From NCBI GenBank assembly GCA_023419055.1, contig JAEZYO010000188.1, forward strand, positions 1-12,543: DNA of 12,543 nt. Reading direction: 5' to 3'. Shown here in pieces: positions 6,329-12,543 of this stretch. The notes under the pieces were generated by a model. It searched no databases, was not told the origin of the DNA, and worked only from the letters and a program-made list of their open reading frames with translations. Positions within the stretch are counted from its first letter, which is position 1. Each line of letters opens with the position of its first letter. This DNA comes from Pseudomonadota bacterium. Lineage in GTDB: Bacteria; Myxococcota; Polyangia; Polyangiales; Polyangiaceae. The position numbers and the translations under genes are program-made.

Positions 6329-7315
6329 ATGCTCGATTCAACACTGCGTGCCAGCTTCGTTTTTGCCCTCGCGCTCTTCGGCTGCAAGTCGGAAGAAGCG
6401 CGCCCACCCGCGAACGCGTCATCGGCGCATGTCTCTTCTACTTCGAGCCACAGCGTGGCCTCGGCCGAAGAACGAAGGCCGAGTTACATCGACGTTCCGA
6501 ATCGGTACGTCGAAGTTGACGGGCGCCGAATCGCTTATCGCCGAATGGGCACAGGTCAGCCGATCATCTTGTGCAACAGGTTCCGCGGCATCCTCGACAG
6601 CTGGGACCCCGCCTTCGTCGACGGGTTGGCGACGCATTTCGACGTCGTGACGTTCGACTACAGCGGACTCGGGTTGTCATCCGGCAGCCCGCCCTCTGAC
6701 ATCAACGCGATGGCAAAGGACGTGAATGATCTCGCCGATGAGCTCGGCATCCAGAGCGCGGTCGTCGCAGGCTGGTCGCTCGGCGGGCTAGTCGCTCAGA
6801 CGACGTTCTCGCGCTACCCAAAGCTCGTCCATCACCTGGTGCTGATTGGCACGCTGCCGCCCGGCAAACCCGTCTACCCCGCCGAGCCGGTGTTCTTGGA
6901 GCGGGCGCACAAGCCCGTCAACGACCTCGACGACGAGGTCGTTCTCTTCTTCGAGCCAGCCTCCCCGGCCAGCGTACGCGCCGCGCGGCTCAGCCACGAA
7001 CGGATCGCACGGCGTCTCCGAGATCTCAGCGTCCCCGTCCCGCCGAGCCGTTGGGACGGGCTGCACCACGCCGCCGGGCAGTTCTTGGCTGACGAAGCGG
7101 GTGTGCGCTCGGAGCTCATGCGGACGGCGACTCCGATCCTCGTCATGTCCGGTGATCATGACGTGTCGTGCCCGGTCGAGAACTGGTACGCCCTGAGCAG
7201 AAGCCTGCCGACCACGCAGTTCGTGGTGTTTCCGCGGAGCGGTCACGGACCACAGCACGAGCACGTGGTGGCGAGTGTCGACGCGATCGTGAGCTTCGTT
7301 CGGAACACGCCCTGA
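6329..7315 (+). CDS. Alpha/beta hydrolase lipoprotein
   Basis: A 328-residue protein. Residues 1-18 form a signal sequence ending in a lipobox-like LFGC, so Cys19 is the likely lipidated residue; Lys at +2 suggests outer-membrane placement. A Ser/Ala-rich linker (about 21-50) leads to an alpha/beta hydrolase fold with nucleophile Ser150 in GWSLGG, acid Asp278 in SGDHD and His306 in SGHGP. The usual His-Gly oxyanion motif is replaced by CNRFRG (82-87), as in a subgroup of hydrolases with NRFRG at this position. Substrate unknown. The ATG at 6329 is chosen over one at 6275 because the lipoprotein signal starts there and GGAG lies six bases upstream. Divergent from another alpha/beta hydrolase, but the two are not close copies: motifs and cap regions differ. 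Confidence 0.87.
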   Translation: MLDSTLRASFVFALALFGCKSEEARPPANASSAHVSSTSSHSVASAEERRPSYIDVPNRYVEVDGRRIAYRRMGTGQPIILCNRFRGILDSWDPAFVDGLATHFDVVTFDYSGLGLSSGSPPSDINAMAKDVNDLADELGIQSAVVAGWSLGGLVAQTTFSRYPKLVHHLVLIGTLPPGKPVYPAEPVFLERAHKPVNDLDDEVVLFFEPASPASVRAARLSHERIARRLRDLSVPVPPSRWDGLHHAAGQFLADEAGVRSELMRTATPILVMSGDHDVSCPVENWYALSRSLPTTQFVVFPRSGHGPQHEHVVASVDAIVSFVRNTP

Positions 7316-7333
7316 GTCAGGCGACGCCGCTGT

Positions 7334-7367
7334 CGGGCTGGAGCTCGCTTGCACGAGCTTCGGCCCG
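7334..7367. terminator. Hairpin between convergent genes, probable terminator
   Basis: Positions 7334-7347 (CGGGCTGGAGCTCG) pair with 7354-7367 (CGAGCTTCGGCCCG) around the loop CTTGCA: 14 continuous pairs on the plus-strand RNA, two of them G-U. On the minus-strand RNA those two become mismatches, so the structure is stronger for the plus-strand hydrolase. It starts 18 bases after that gene's stop and abuts the sigma factor stop. No T-run. Confidence 0.6.
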
Positions 7368-8246
7368 TCACGCGACCGAGAGCACCCATTCTGCGACGAC
7401 CGGATCGTTCGAGGCCGACAGGGCGCCTCTCAGCTTGCGTACCGCGACGAGCTCGAGCTGCCGAGCCCGTTCGCGCGAGACGCCCAGCTGGCGGCCGATC
7501 TGAGCCAGCGACAACGCGTTCTCGCTCTCGGCCATCAGCCGAGACTCCACGATATAGCGCTCGCGCGCGGTAAGAGCGCGGAGCGCCAGCGCGACGGCCG
7601 CCGTGACGCCGCCCTCGAAGCGGGCCGCTTGGAGCTGCGCCTCGGGGTCCGAGCTCGAGCTCAACTGGTCGACCCACCGCGGCGACGAGTCGGGCGGGGT
7701 GGCGGCGTCGAGCGAGACGTCTTGCGTGTCAAGCTGTGCGGCCATGCAGCGCACCCGCGAGAGCGACACCCCGAGTCGCTCGGCGAGAGCACGCTGCATC
7801 GCTTCGCCCTCCCCGAACGTGGCGGAAAGACGAGCGCGTTCGCGGCGGAACTTGAAGAACAGCCGCGAACGCATGACGCCGCCCTTGGCGCAGACGATGC
7901 TTCGAGAGCGCAGCACGTAGCCGAGCATGGACGCCCGCACCCAGTAGGCAGCGTAGGTCGCGTAGCGCACGCCTCGAGAAGGATCGAACTTCTCGAGAGC
8001 ACGCACCAGGCCCGAGTTGCCTTCCGCAATCAGCTCGGAGAGCGGTAGCCCGTAGTGACGATACTTGGCGGCGAGCGTCGTCACCATTCGTAGGTGAGCG
8101 CGCACGAGCTCGTCCGCTGCGCGCCGGTCACCATCCTTTCGCCAACGTTGCGCGAGCGCGCGCTCGCGCTGAGCGCTGAGCGCCGGGGCCTCGTCGGCGA
8201 GGGCGAACTGAAAGCGGGAACCTTCGGCGATGCCAGTGCTGCGCAT
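7368..8246 (-). CDS. RpoH-type (sigma-32-like) RNA polymerase sigma factor
   Basis: A 292-residue sigma-70-family protein lacking region 1.1. Region 2 spans about 45-118: LVRAHLRMVTTLAAKYRHYG, then ELIAEGNSGLVRALEKFDP and RYATYAAYWVRASMLGYVLRSRS, which contact core polymerase and the -10 element. SRLFFKFRRER (127-137) matches the RpoH box (family form QRKLFFNLR), which separates this group from housekeeping and sporulation factors. Region 4 with its helix-turn-helix is at about 226-275 (LSLAQIGRQLGVSRERARQLE). RpoH proteins direct heat-shock and other stress genes. The stop of the catalase gene is only 15 bases upstream and that gap holds the ribosome site (AAGG), so the sigma factor is almost certainly made from the catalase transcript. 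Region 2.4/3 diverges from classical RpoH (IVCAKGG), so promoter preference may differ. Confidence 0.88.
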   Translation of the reverse strand: MRSTGIAEGSRFQFALADEAPALSAQRERALAQRWRKDGDRRAADELVRAHLRMVTTLAAKYRHYGLPLSELIAEGNSGLVRALEKFDPSRGVRYATYAAYWVRASMLGYVLRSRSIVCAKGGVMRSRLFFKFRRERARLSATFGEGEAMQRALAERLGVSLSRVRCMAAQLDTQDVSLDAATPPDSSPRWVDQLSSSSDPEAQLQAARFEGGVTAAVALALRALTARERYIVESRLMAESENALSLAQIGRQLGVSRERARQLELVAVRKLRGALSASNDPVVAEWVLSVA

Positions 8247-8261
8247 GTTCGACCTTGACGG

Positions 8262-9725
8262 CTACTGCGCCGCCAAGCCCTTCCCGTCGGAATCCAAGCG
8301 AAGCGCTCGCGCGACCCCCTCACCATAGGCAGGGTCCGCCTTCAGGCAGTTGGCAACGTGCCGCCGCTGCACGACTTCGCTCGCGCCGCCGAGCGAGCGC
8401 GCCGTGTTGGCGAACAAGGCGTCGCGTTGCTGTTGCGTCATCAGTCGGAACAGGTGGCCCGGTTGCTCCCAATGGTCGTCGTCCACCCGATGATCCCAGT
8501 GCCCGGCGCTTCCTTCCAGCGGAAGGGGTGGCTCGGCGGCGCTCGGGTGGTCGGCCCACTCGCCGTGTCGGTTGGGGAAGTAGCTGGGCGTTCCACCCAA
8601 GTTGCCGTCGACGCGCATGGCGCCGTCACGGTGATAGCTGTGAAACGGGCAACGCGGTTGGTTCACGGGCACCTGATTGAAGTTGACTCCCAGACGGTAG
8701 CGTTGCGCATCACCGTAGGAAAATAGCCGCGCTTGAAGCATGCGATCCGGCGAGAACCCGATGCCCGGCACCACGTTGGCGGGAGAGAAGGCCGCCTGCT
8801 CTACCTCCGCAAAGACGTTCTCGGGGTTTCTATTCAGCTCCAGCACGCCGACCGGCAACAACGGGAACTCGGCTTTCGGCCAGACCTTGGTCAAGTCGAA
8901 TGGATTGTGGCGATGAGCCTTGGCCTGATCCTCTCGCATGACCTGAATGCAGAGCTGCCAGCGTGGGAACTCGCCGCGCTCGATGCTCTCGTACAGGTCG
9001 CGCCCGTGGCTCTCGCGGTCGGCGCCGATCACCGCAGCAGCCTCTTCGTCGCTCAGGTTGTGAACGCCTTGCTGACTCACGAAATGGAACTTCACCCAGA
9101 CGCGCCGGCCAGCACCGTCGATCATGCTGAAGGTGTGGCTGCCGAAGCCGTGCATGGTGCGGTAGCTGCGCGGGATCCCGCGTTCGCTCATGACGATGGT
9201 GACCTGATGGAGCGCTTCGGGTAGGGACGTCCAGAAGTCCCAGTTGTTGTCCGGGCTGCGCAGGCCCGTGCGCGGGTCGCGCTTGACGGCGTGATTCAGG
9301 TCCGGAAAGCGTAAGGGGTCGCGGAAGAAGAAGACCGGGGTGTTGTTGCCGACGATGTCCCAGTTGCCCTCCTCCGTGTAGAACTTGACCGCGAAGCCGC
9401 GGATGTCGCGCTCGGCGTCGGCGGCCCCCCGTTCACCGGCGACGGTAGAGAAGCGGACGAACACGGGCGTTTCCTTGCCGACGCTCTCGAACAGCCTGGC
9501 CTTCGTGTAGCGACTGATGTCGTGGGTCACGCGGAACACGCCGTACGCACCGGAGCCTTTGGCGTGCATGCGCCGCTCCGGAATCACCTCGCGATCGAAG
9601 TGTGCGAGCTTCTCGAGCAGCCAGATGTCTTGCAGCAACACGGGGCCGCGCGGACCTGCGGTCTGCACATTGACGTTGGAAGCGACGGGAGCACCAGACG
9701 CATGAGTTATCGAACGATCGACCAT
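8262..9725 (-). CDS. Monofunctional haem catalase, small-subunit (clade 3) type
   Basis: A 487-residue catalase splitting hydrogen peroxide to water and oxygen. Visible active-site residues are distal His54 in [12 protein letters not shown], Asn127 in [12 protein letters not shown], and the haem ligand Tyr337 in [22 protein letters not shown] and [14 protein letters not shown] are classic catalase signatures. The length fits small-subunit NADPH-binding catalases, without the extra C-terminal flavodoxin-like domain of large-subunit enzymes. No signal peptide, so cytoplasmic or periplasmic by an unknown route. The ATG at 9725 has GAGG just upstream; an in-frame ATG at 9860 would add 45 residues unlike any catalase. 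It leads an operon with the RpoH-type sigma factor, and its leader contains competing inverted repeats. It lies 156 bases downstream of the amidase gene on the same strand. Confidence 0.96.
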   Translation of the reverse strand: MVDRSITHASGAPVASNVNVQTAGPRGPVLLQDIWLLEKLAHFDREVIPERRMHAKGSGAYGVFRVTHDISRYTKARLFESVGKETPVFVRFSTVAGERGAADAERDIRGFAVKFYTEEGNWDIVGNNTPVFFFRDPLRFPDLNHAVKRDPRTGLRSPDNNWDFWTSLPEALHQVTIVMSERGIPRSYRTMHGFGSHTFSMIDGAGRRVWVKFHFVSQQGVHNLSDEEAAAVIGADRESHGRDLYESIERGEFPRWQLCIQVMREDQAKAHRHNPFDLTKVWPKAEFPLLPVGVLELNRNPENVFAEVEQAAFSPANVVPGIGFSPDRMLQARLFSYGDAQRYRLGVNFNQVPVNQPRCPFHSYHRDGAMRVDGNLGGTPSYFPNRHGEWADHPSAAEPPLPLEGSAGHWDHRVDDDHWEQPGHLFRLMTQQQRDALFANTARSLGGASEVVQRRHVANCLKADPAYGEGVARALRLDSDGKGLAAQ

Positions 9726-9733
9726 GGGCACCT

Positions 9734-9777
9734 CGGAGCGCGTGCAAAGCACGGAACATGCCGCTCCGTGCACGCGC
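9734..9777 (-). promoter_or_regulatory. Catalase leader with three mutually exclusive inverted repeats
   Basis: Three perfect pairings overlap: 9738-9746 with 9769-9777 (nine bases, GCGCGTGCA), 9749-9755 with 9765-9771 (seven bases, GCACGGA), and 9734-9740 with 9762-9768 (seven bases, CGGAGCG). They share bases, so all three cannot form together. The GAGG ribosome site (9731-9734) abuts or overlaps the last pair. It may be an RNA switch or thermometer, or a protein operator if the promoter lies here. Confidence 0.4.
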
Positions 9778-9881
9778 CTGACCTCGGGGCTCTGGGCGGT
9801 TCCCTGCCAAGCGTTGGTCACCGGCACCCATGCGCTGCCAGTCTGACCACCTCTCGGCAAAGTCGCGTTCGGAACGAGCTT

Positions 9882-11423
9882 TTAGCTGGCGTCGAGCTCG
9901 AATGGCGTCACGTGCACGATGGCGTTGATGAGGTAGTCGCGCCGGTAGCCGGCCTGGACCTCGGCCTCGACCTCGTCGAGCCGGCGGCCGCGGGCCATGA
10001 CGGAACCGACGTAGGGTAGGTTCAGCGTCCCGTCGGCGCGTACCGGGTACCAACCGGAGTCGTTCTGGATGGCGCCGCCGCTGTCGAGCAGGCGCACGTG
10101 AAGGCGAGGCGCGGTGACGTTCGCGCCGTAGGAGACGATGCGGTGCTTGAGCGTCGCGTTCACGGTCGGTGATCGGTAGTAGTCCGGAGCGAGCAGGCTC
10201 TGCACACGCTGCGCGAGCGTCTGCAGCGAGACGTCGAGCGCGTCGACGAGGCCGACCATCGGGAGCTTGACCTTCCCGGCGGCGTCGATCGGATACGCGT
10301 GACTCATGGGCTCGCGGCTGTCATTGCTCCGGACGTCCAGATCGACGACGCAGCCGTAGCGGAGCCGCTGTTCGAGCACGTCCCAGCGGATGTTGTCTTC
10401 CAAACCTTGGGCGATCGGCGAGGGCGGCACGAGCGACGGCGGCGAGACGACGGCACGCCAGTCGGCGCGCACGCGGGTCTCTGGATCGGTCGAGTCCAGC
10501 ATGAGCTCGAAGCGGGCCGGGCCGGGATTCGCCGGCACCTGCCAGCGCAGCGTCTCTCCGCCGGCACCCGTGAGCGGGATCGCGGCATCGAGGTCGGCGG
10601 GTAGACGTACGGCGTGGTCCGTGCCGGCGATGCCCTGCGACGCGAGCTCGGTGAAGCGCGCGGTGATGGCGCGCGGGCGCGCGCCGGCGTTCCAGGCGAT
10701 CGTGCCTTCGAGAGCGAGGGTGCCGCCGTTGTGGGCGCTCGAGAGGAGCAGCGGGGCGTGCCCGGGGATGCCGGGCTGGAGCGTCAGGGTACCGCTGTCG
10801 ACGGTGGTGCCCGGGCGCAGCTCGAGCTGCTCACCGTAGGGGCGCCCTATGGCCCGGCCGTTTGCCAGGTGCTCCTGAATCGCGCTCGCGATCGCCGCGC
10901 CGATCGCGGCGCGCTCTCCGGGATCTCCCAGGCGCTGCTCGCCGCGCAGGTTCGAGAGGTAGTCCACCTCGACGAGGCACGCCGCGGTCTGGCCGATAGC
11001 GCTCGGGTTCAGGACGGCCATCGCGGCGCGCCGCTCGTCGTCGCCGCCTCCGTAGCGGCCCGCCTGACGATCGAGCGCGTGCGCGATCCGACGGGCGAGC
11101 GCGCGCGATGGGTGGCCGGCCTCGGGGTGGACGTAGACCTCGGGCCCCGAGAGCTCGGGCGCGCCGTAGTTGGCGTGGATCGAGACGAAGACGTCGGAGC
11201 GTTGCCCTCGGGCGGCGCGCGCACCGATGGTCAGGTTGCGATCGCCGGTGCGGGTCAGCTTGGCGGCGCCCCCCAGTCGCGCGACCACGTGCTTGGCGAT
11301 GTCGAGGGTGACGTCCTTCTCGACGACGCCGCGCGAGCCGCGCGCGCCGTACGCCGACGAGTTGCCGGCCCGCTCGCTGCCGCCGTGACCTGCGTCGATG
11401 ATGATCCGAAGAGCTTGAGACAT
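9882..11423 (-). CDS. N-acetylmuramoyl-L-alanine amidase fused to two polysaccharide-export-like motifs
   Basis: A 513-residue protein. Residues 1-190 are an Amidase_3 zinc domain: His13 in IIIDAGHGG, Glu35 in EKDVTLDIA, His83 in SIHANYG and catalytic Glu152 in CLVEVDYLSN. It cuts the bond between muramic acid and the stem peptide. Residues 205-330 look like a beta-rich domain with no recognised name. The C-terminal part has two related segments, YPIDAAGKVKLPMVGLV (377-393) and YPVRADGTLNLPYVGSV (459-475), each followed by a helix; both resemble the motif of Wza-type polysaccharide export proteins. No signal peptide is present: the catalytic domain begins at once after the ATG, which has GGAGG five bases upstream. 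So the route to the cell wall is not explained by the gene itself. Divergent from the large unknown gene at 11661. Confidence 0.88.
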   Translation of the reverse strand: MSQALRIIIDAGHGGSERAGNSSAYGARGSRGVVEKDVTLDIAKHVVARLGGAAKLTRTGDRNLTIGARAARGQRSDVFVSIHANYGAPELSGPEVYVHPEAGHPSRALARRIAHALDRQAGRYGGGDDERRAAMAVLNPSAIGQTAACLVEVDYLSNLRGEQRLGDPGERAAIGAAIASAIQEHLANGRAIGRPYGEQLELRPGTTVDSGTLTLQPGIPGHAPLLLSSAHNGGTLALEGTIAWNAGARPRAITARFTELASQGIAGTDHAVRLPADLDAAIPLTGAGGETLRWQVPANPGPARFELMLDSTDPETRVRADWRAVVSPPSLVPPSPIAQGLEDNIRWDVLEQRLRYGCVVDLDVRSNDSREPMSHAYPIDAAGKVKLPMVGLVDALDVSLQTLAQRVQSLLAPDYYRSPTVNATLKHRIVSYGANVTAPRLHVRLLDSGGAIQNDSGWYPVRADGTLNLPYVGSVMARGRRLDEVEAEVQAGYRRDYLINAIVHVTPFELDAS

Positions 11424-11446
11424 GGATTCCTCCGCGGCGCGGGGAC

Positions 11447-11462
11447 AGCACGGCCCGTGCCA
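11447..11462 (-). promoter_or_regulatory. Near-consensus -24/-12 (sigma-54) promoter of the amidase gene
   Basis: The minus strand reads TGGCACGGGCCGTGCT, matching 12 of 13 informative consensus positions, with GG-N10-GC spacing and a pyrimidine before TGG. The predicted start is near 11436, 13 bases ahead of the ATG and just before the GGAGG site. It is also a small inverted repeat (GCACGG-C-CCGTGC), which is an alternative explanation. Confidence 0.5.
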
Positions 11463-11586
11463 GGCGGGGAGCGCGCGGAGGGCACTGACCCACGTCGATC
11501 CCGCGCGGTCATGGGTCTGTACGTCGATGCGCGTGCGCCCTGCTCACCCTGGCCAGACGGGCACGGTCACCGGGTGCGTACCGCGG

Positions 11587-11598
11587 GAGCACGCGCGT
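11587..11598. promoter_or_regulatory. Candidate activator site shared with the palindrome at 6263-6282
   Basis: GAGCACGCGCGT is identical to positions 6265-6276 inside the perfect palindrome. It starts 151 bp upstream of the predicted amidase transcript start; the matching bases start 150 bp upstream of the predicted hydrolase transcript start, in the same orientation. Only one half of the dyad is preserved here. Confidence 0.35.
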
Positions 11599-11605
11599 TT
11601 GTCGA

Positions 11606-11621
11606 TGGCACCCGCCGTGCA
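11606..11621 (+). promoter_or_regulatory. Possible -24/-12 promoter of the unknown gene at 11661
   Basis: TGGCACCCGCCGTGCA has GG-N10-GC spacing and matches 10 of 13 informative sigma-54 consensus positions, with TGGCAC and TGCA intact. The predicted start near 11632 leaves a 29-base leader. It points away from the amidase element, so the two would form a divergent pair. Confidence 0.35.
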
Positions 11622-11660
11622 GTGCGTCGCTCCGAACCCCCGAACCAGGGCGAGACAGGC

Positions 11661-12543
11661 ATGCTCAGCATTACACCCGTTCGCGCGCGCATCTCGGAGC
11701 GCTTCCCGGTCGCGTCGTTCGTCGTGACCGTTCCACCCGACCGCTACTTCGAGGTGGCGTGCGCCACCGATCCTCGGCTCTTTCACGCCGAGAACCGACA
11801 CGCGCGGCGCGCGAGCAACTTCGCGACCAGCCGGTTGGGCGGGCTCCTGCGCGCGCCCGCCGGACAGGCGACGTACATCATCCCGCCGCAGCAGCTCCGC
11901 CGCTTCGCCGGTGCGCAGCGCCTCTACTACGCGGTCGCGGCGTACCGCGGCGCGCGCAACGAGGACCCCGTGCTCACGCTCAGCGGCGAGCGCCTGGAAC
12001 GCACTCCGTCGATCCAGATCTCGCCGGACTTCACGGGTCGGTCCCTCGATCGCGGCCGCATCGGGAAGGCCGAGGCACGCTACGGCGGCGACGACGGCGC
12101 CGCGCTCGGCTGGGGCGGCGACGCCGTGCTCGTTGCAACGTCGGCGCCGCCGCGCGCGGCCTCGCGCGCTCGCATTGGTCAAGCGGACCCGGATCTCTCC
12201 ACCGAGATTCAGGAGGACCCGAGCTACGCCTACGACGACGGCTTCGACGCCGCGCTCTGGGACGAGAAGGACGAGGACGAGGGAGGCGAGTCGTACGGGG
12301 GCCACACCGCGTCGGAGCCGTACGGCTACGCCGACGCGGCCGAGATGACGTTGGGCGGCACCGAACCCAGCGGCTTCGAGGACGCCATGACGATGCCGCA
12401 GCAAGTCCGGGGGCGGCCCAGCCCCACGAACTTCGGCGCCGCGCACCAGCCAGCCGAGCCCAGCGGCTTCGAGGATTCGCCCGAGCTCGTGCGGGTGTTC
12501 GGCTCGCGCGCAGGCGCGTCCGGCGCGCCGCTTCCGGGTACGA
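11661..12543 (+). CDS. Large protein of unknown family, acidic and repeat-bearing, C-terminus beyond the window
   Basis: From the ATG at 11661 the frame is open for 294 codons to the window end, with strongly G/C-ending codons. I do not recognise the family. Residues 1-125 look like a compact folded domain, probably beta-rich: SERFPVASFVVTVPPDRYFEVACATDP is two likely strands, then SRLGGLLRAPAGQATYIIPP and an aromatic QRLYYAVAAY. From about residue 173 it becomes a low-complexity acidic region (DEKDEDEGGE at 201-210) with the motif EPxG(F/Y)xD(A/S) three times. No signal peptide or membrane segment is visible. The start is inferred from the reading frame and a modest AGGG upstream. It is divergent from the amidase and may share its regulation. 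A minus-strand open frame across the same bases looks like an antisense shadow. Confidence 0.72.
   Translation, partial: MLSITPVRARISERFPVASFVVTVPPDRYFEVACATDPRLFHAENRHARRASNFATSRLGGLLRAPAGQATYIIPPQQLRRFAGAQRLYYAVAAYRGARNEDPVLTLSGERLERTPSIQISPDFTGRSLDRGRIGKAEARYGGDDGAALGWGGDAVLVATSAPPRAASRARIGQADPDLSTEIQEDPSYAYDDGFDAALWDEKDEDEGGESYGGHTASEPYGYADAAEMTLGGTEPSGFEDAMTMPQQVRGRPSPTNFGAAHQPAEPSGFEDSPELVRVFGSRAGASGAPLPGT
12315..12476 (+). repeat. Short repeat EPxG(F/Y)xD(A/S) in the unknown protein
   Basis: The motif occurs at residues 219-226 (EPYGYADA), 235-242 (EPSGFEDA) and 266-273 (EPSGFEDS). The last two are 31 residues apart and share the 17-base run CCCAGCGGCTTCGAGGA, which suggests recent duplication. 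More copies may follow beyond the window. Confidence 0.6.

Noticed and set aside
9726..9860. Longer catalase with 45 extra N-terminal residues
   Set aside because: The extension matches no catalase and would cover the leader repeats; the ATG at 9725 has its own ribosome site.
9866..9876. CGTTC-G-GAACG as terminator of the amidase gene
   Set aside because: Five-base arms with a single-base centre cannot form a useful hairpin and no T-run follows.
11544..12446. 300-residue open frame on the minus strand
   Set aside because: It is antisense to the plus-strand gene at 11661, is Arg-rich without any recognisable motif, and its codon pattern fits a shadow frame in GC-rich DNA.
1..12543. tRNA or rRNA genes, CRISPR arrays, insertion sequences
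   Set aside because: I saw no tRNA-like cloverleaf, regularly spaced repeats, transposase motifs or terminal inverted repeats in the window.

Overview
The window is high-GC DNA from a Gram-negative bacterium. It carries an outer-membrane beta-barrel gene, a lipoprotein with a lipobox, a twin-arginine signal peptide, and codons that mostly end in G or C. Several -24/-12 (sigma-54 type) promoter-like elements, an RpoH-type alternative sigma factor and large unfamiliar proteins would suit a myxobacterium-like (Myxococcota/Polyangia) genome. That placement is inference; no rRNA or universal marker is present. I found no tRNA, CRISPR array or insertion sequence. No gap between genes exceeds 300 bases.

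Left part (1-5130). Three minus-strand genes form a tight operon read right to left: a YcaC-like isochorismatase-family hydrolase, an alginate-export-family outer-membrane protein, and an antibiotic-biosynthesis-monooxygenase (ABM) domain protein cut by the window edge. Diverging from it is a plus-strand pair: a YtcJ-like amidohydrolase and, 24 bases later, a Dps protein with a long N-terminal tail. A strong hairpin at 5074-5117 separates Dps from the convergent next gene.

Middle (5133-9725). A Tat-exported chloroperoxidase-like alpha/beta hydrolase (minus) diverges from a lipoprotein alpha/beta hydrolase (plus). The region between them holds a perfect 20-bp palindrome and a good -24/-12 element. 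After a second hairpin terminator come a minus-strand catalase and, 15 bases behind it, an RpoH-type sigma factor, evidently one operon. The catalase leader holds several mutually exclusive inverted repeats. Catalase, Dps and the sigma factor give this block an oxidative or general stress theme.

Right end (9882-12543). A 513-residue N-acetylmuramoyl-L-alanine amidase has an unusual C-terminal half that resembles two polysaccharide-export (Wza/SLBB-like) motifs, and it has no signal peptide. It diverges from a long unfinished plus-strand gene of unknown family with an acidic, repeat-bearing region. The 237-bp region between them has two outward-facing -24/-12-like elements. It also shares a 12-base motif with the palindrome at 6263-6282, at almost the same distance (150 versus 151 bp) from the predicted start of a minus-strand transcript. 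This candidate shared enhancer is the most testable regulatory signal here. The amidase and its divergent partner are the best candidates for an undescribed system.
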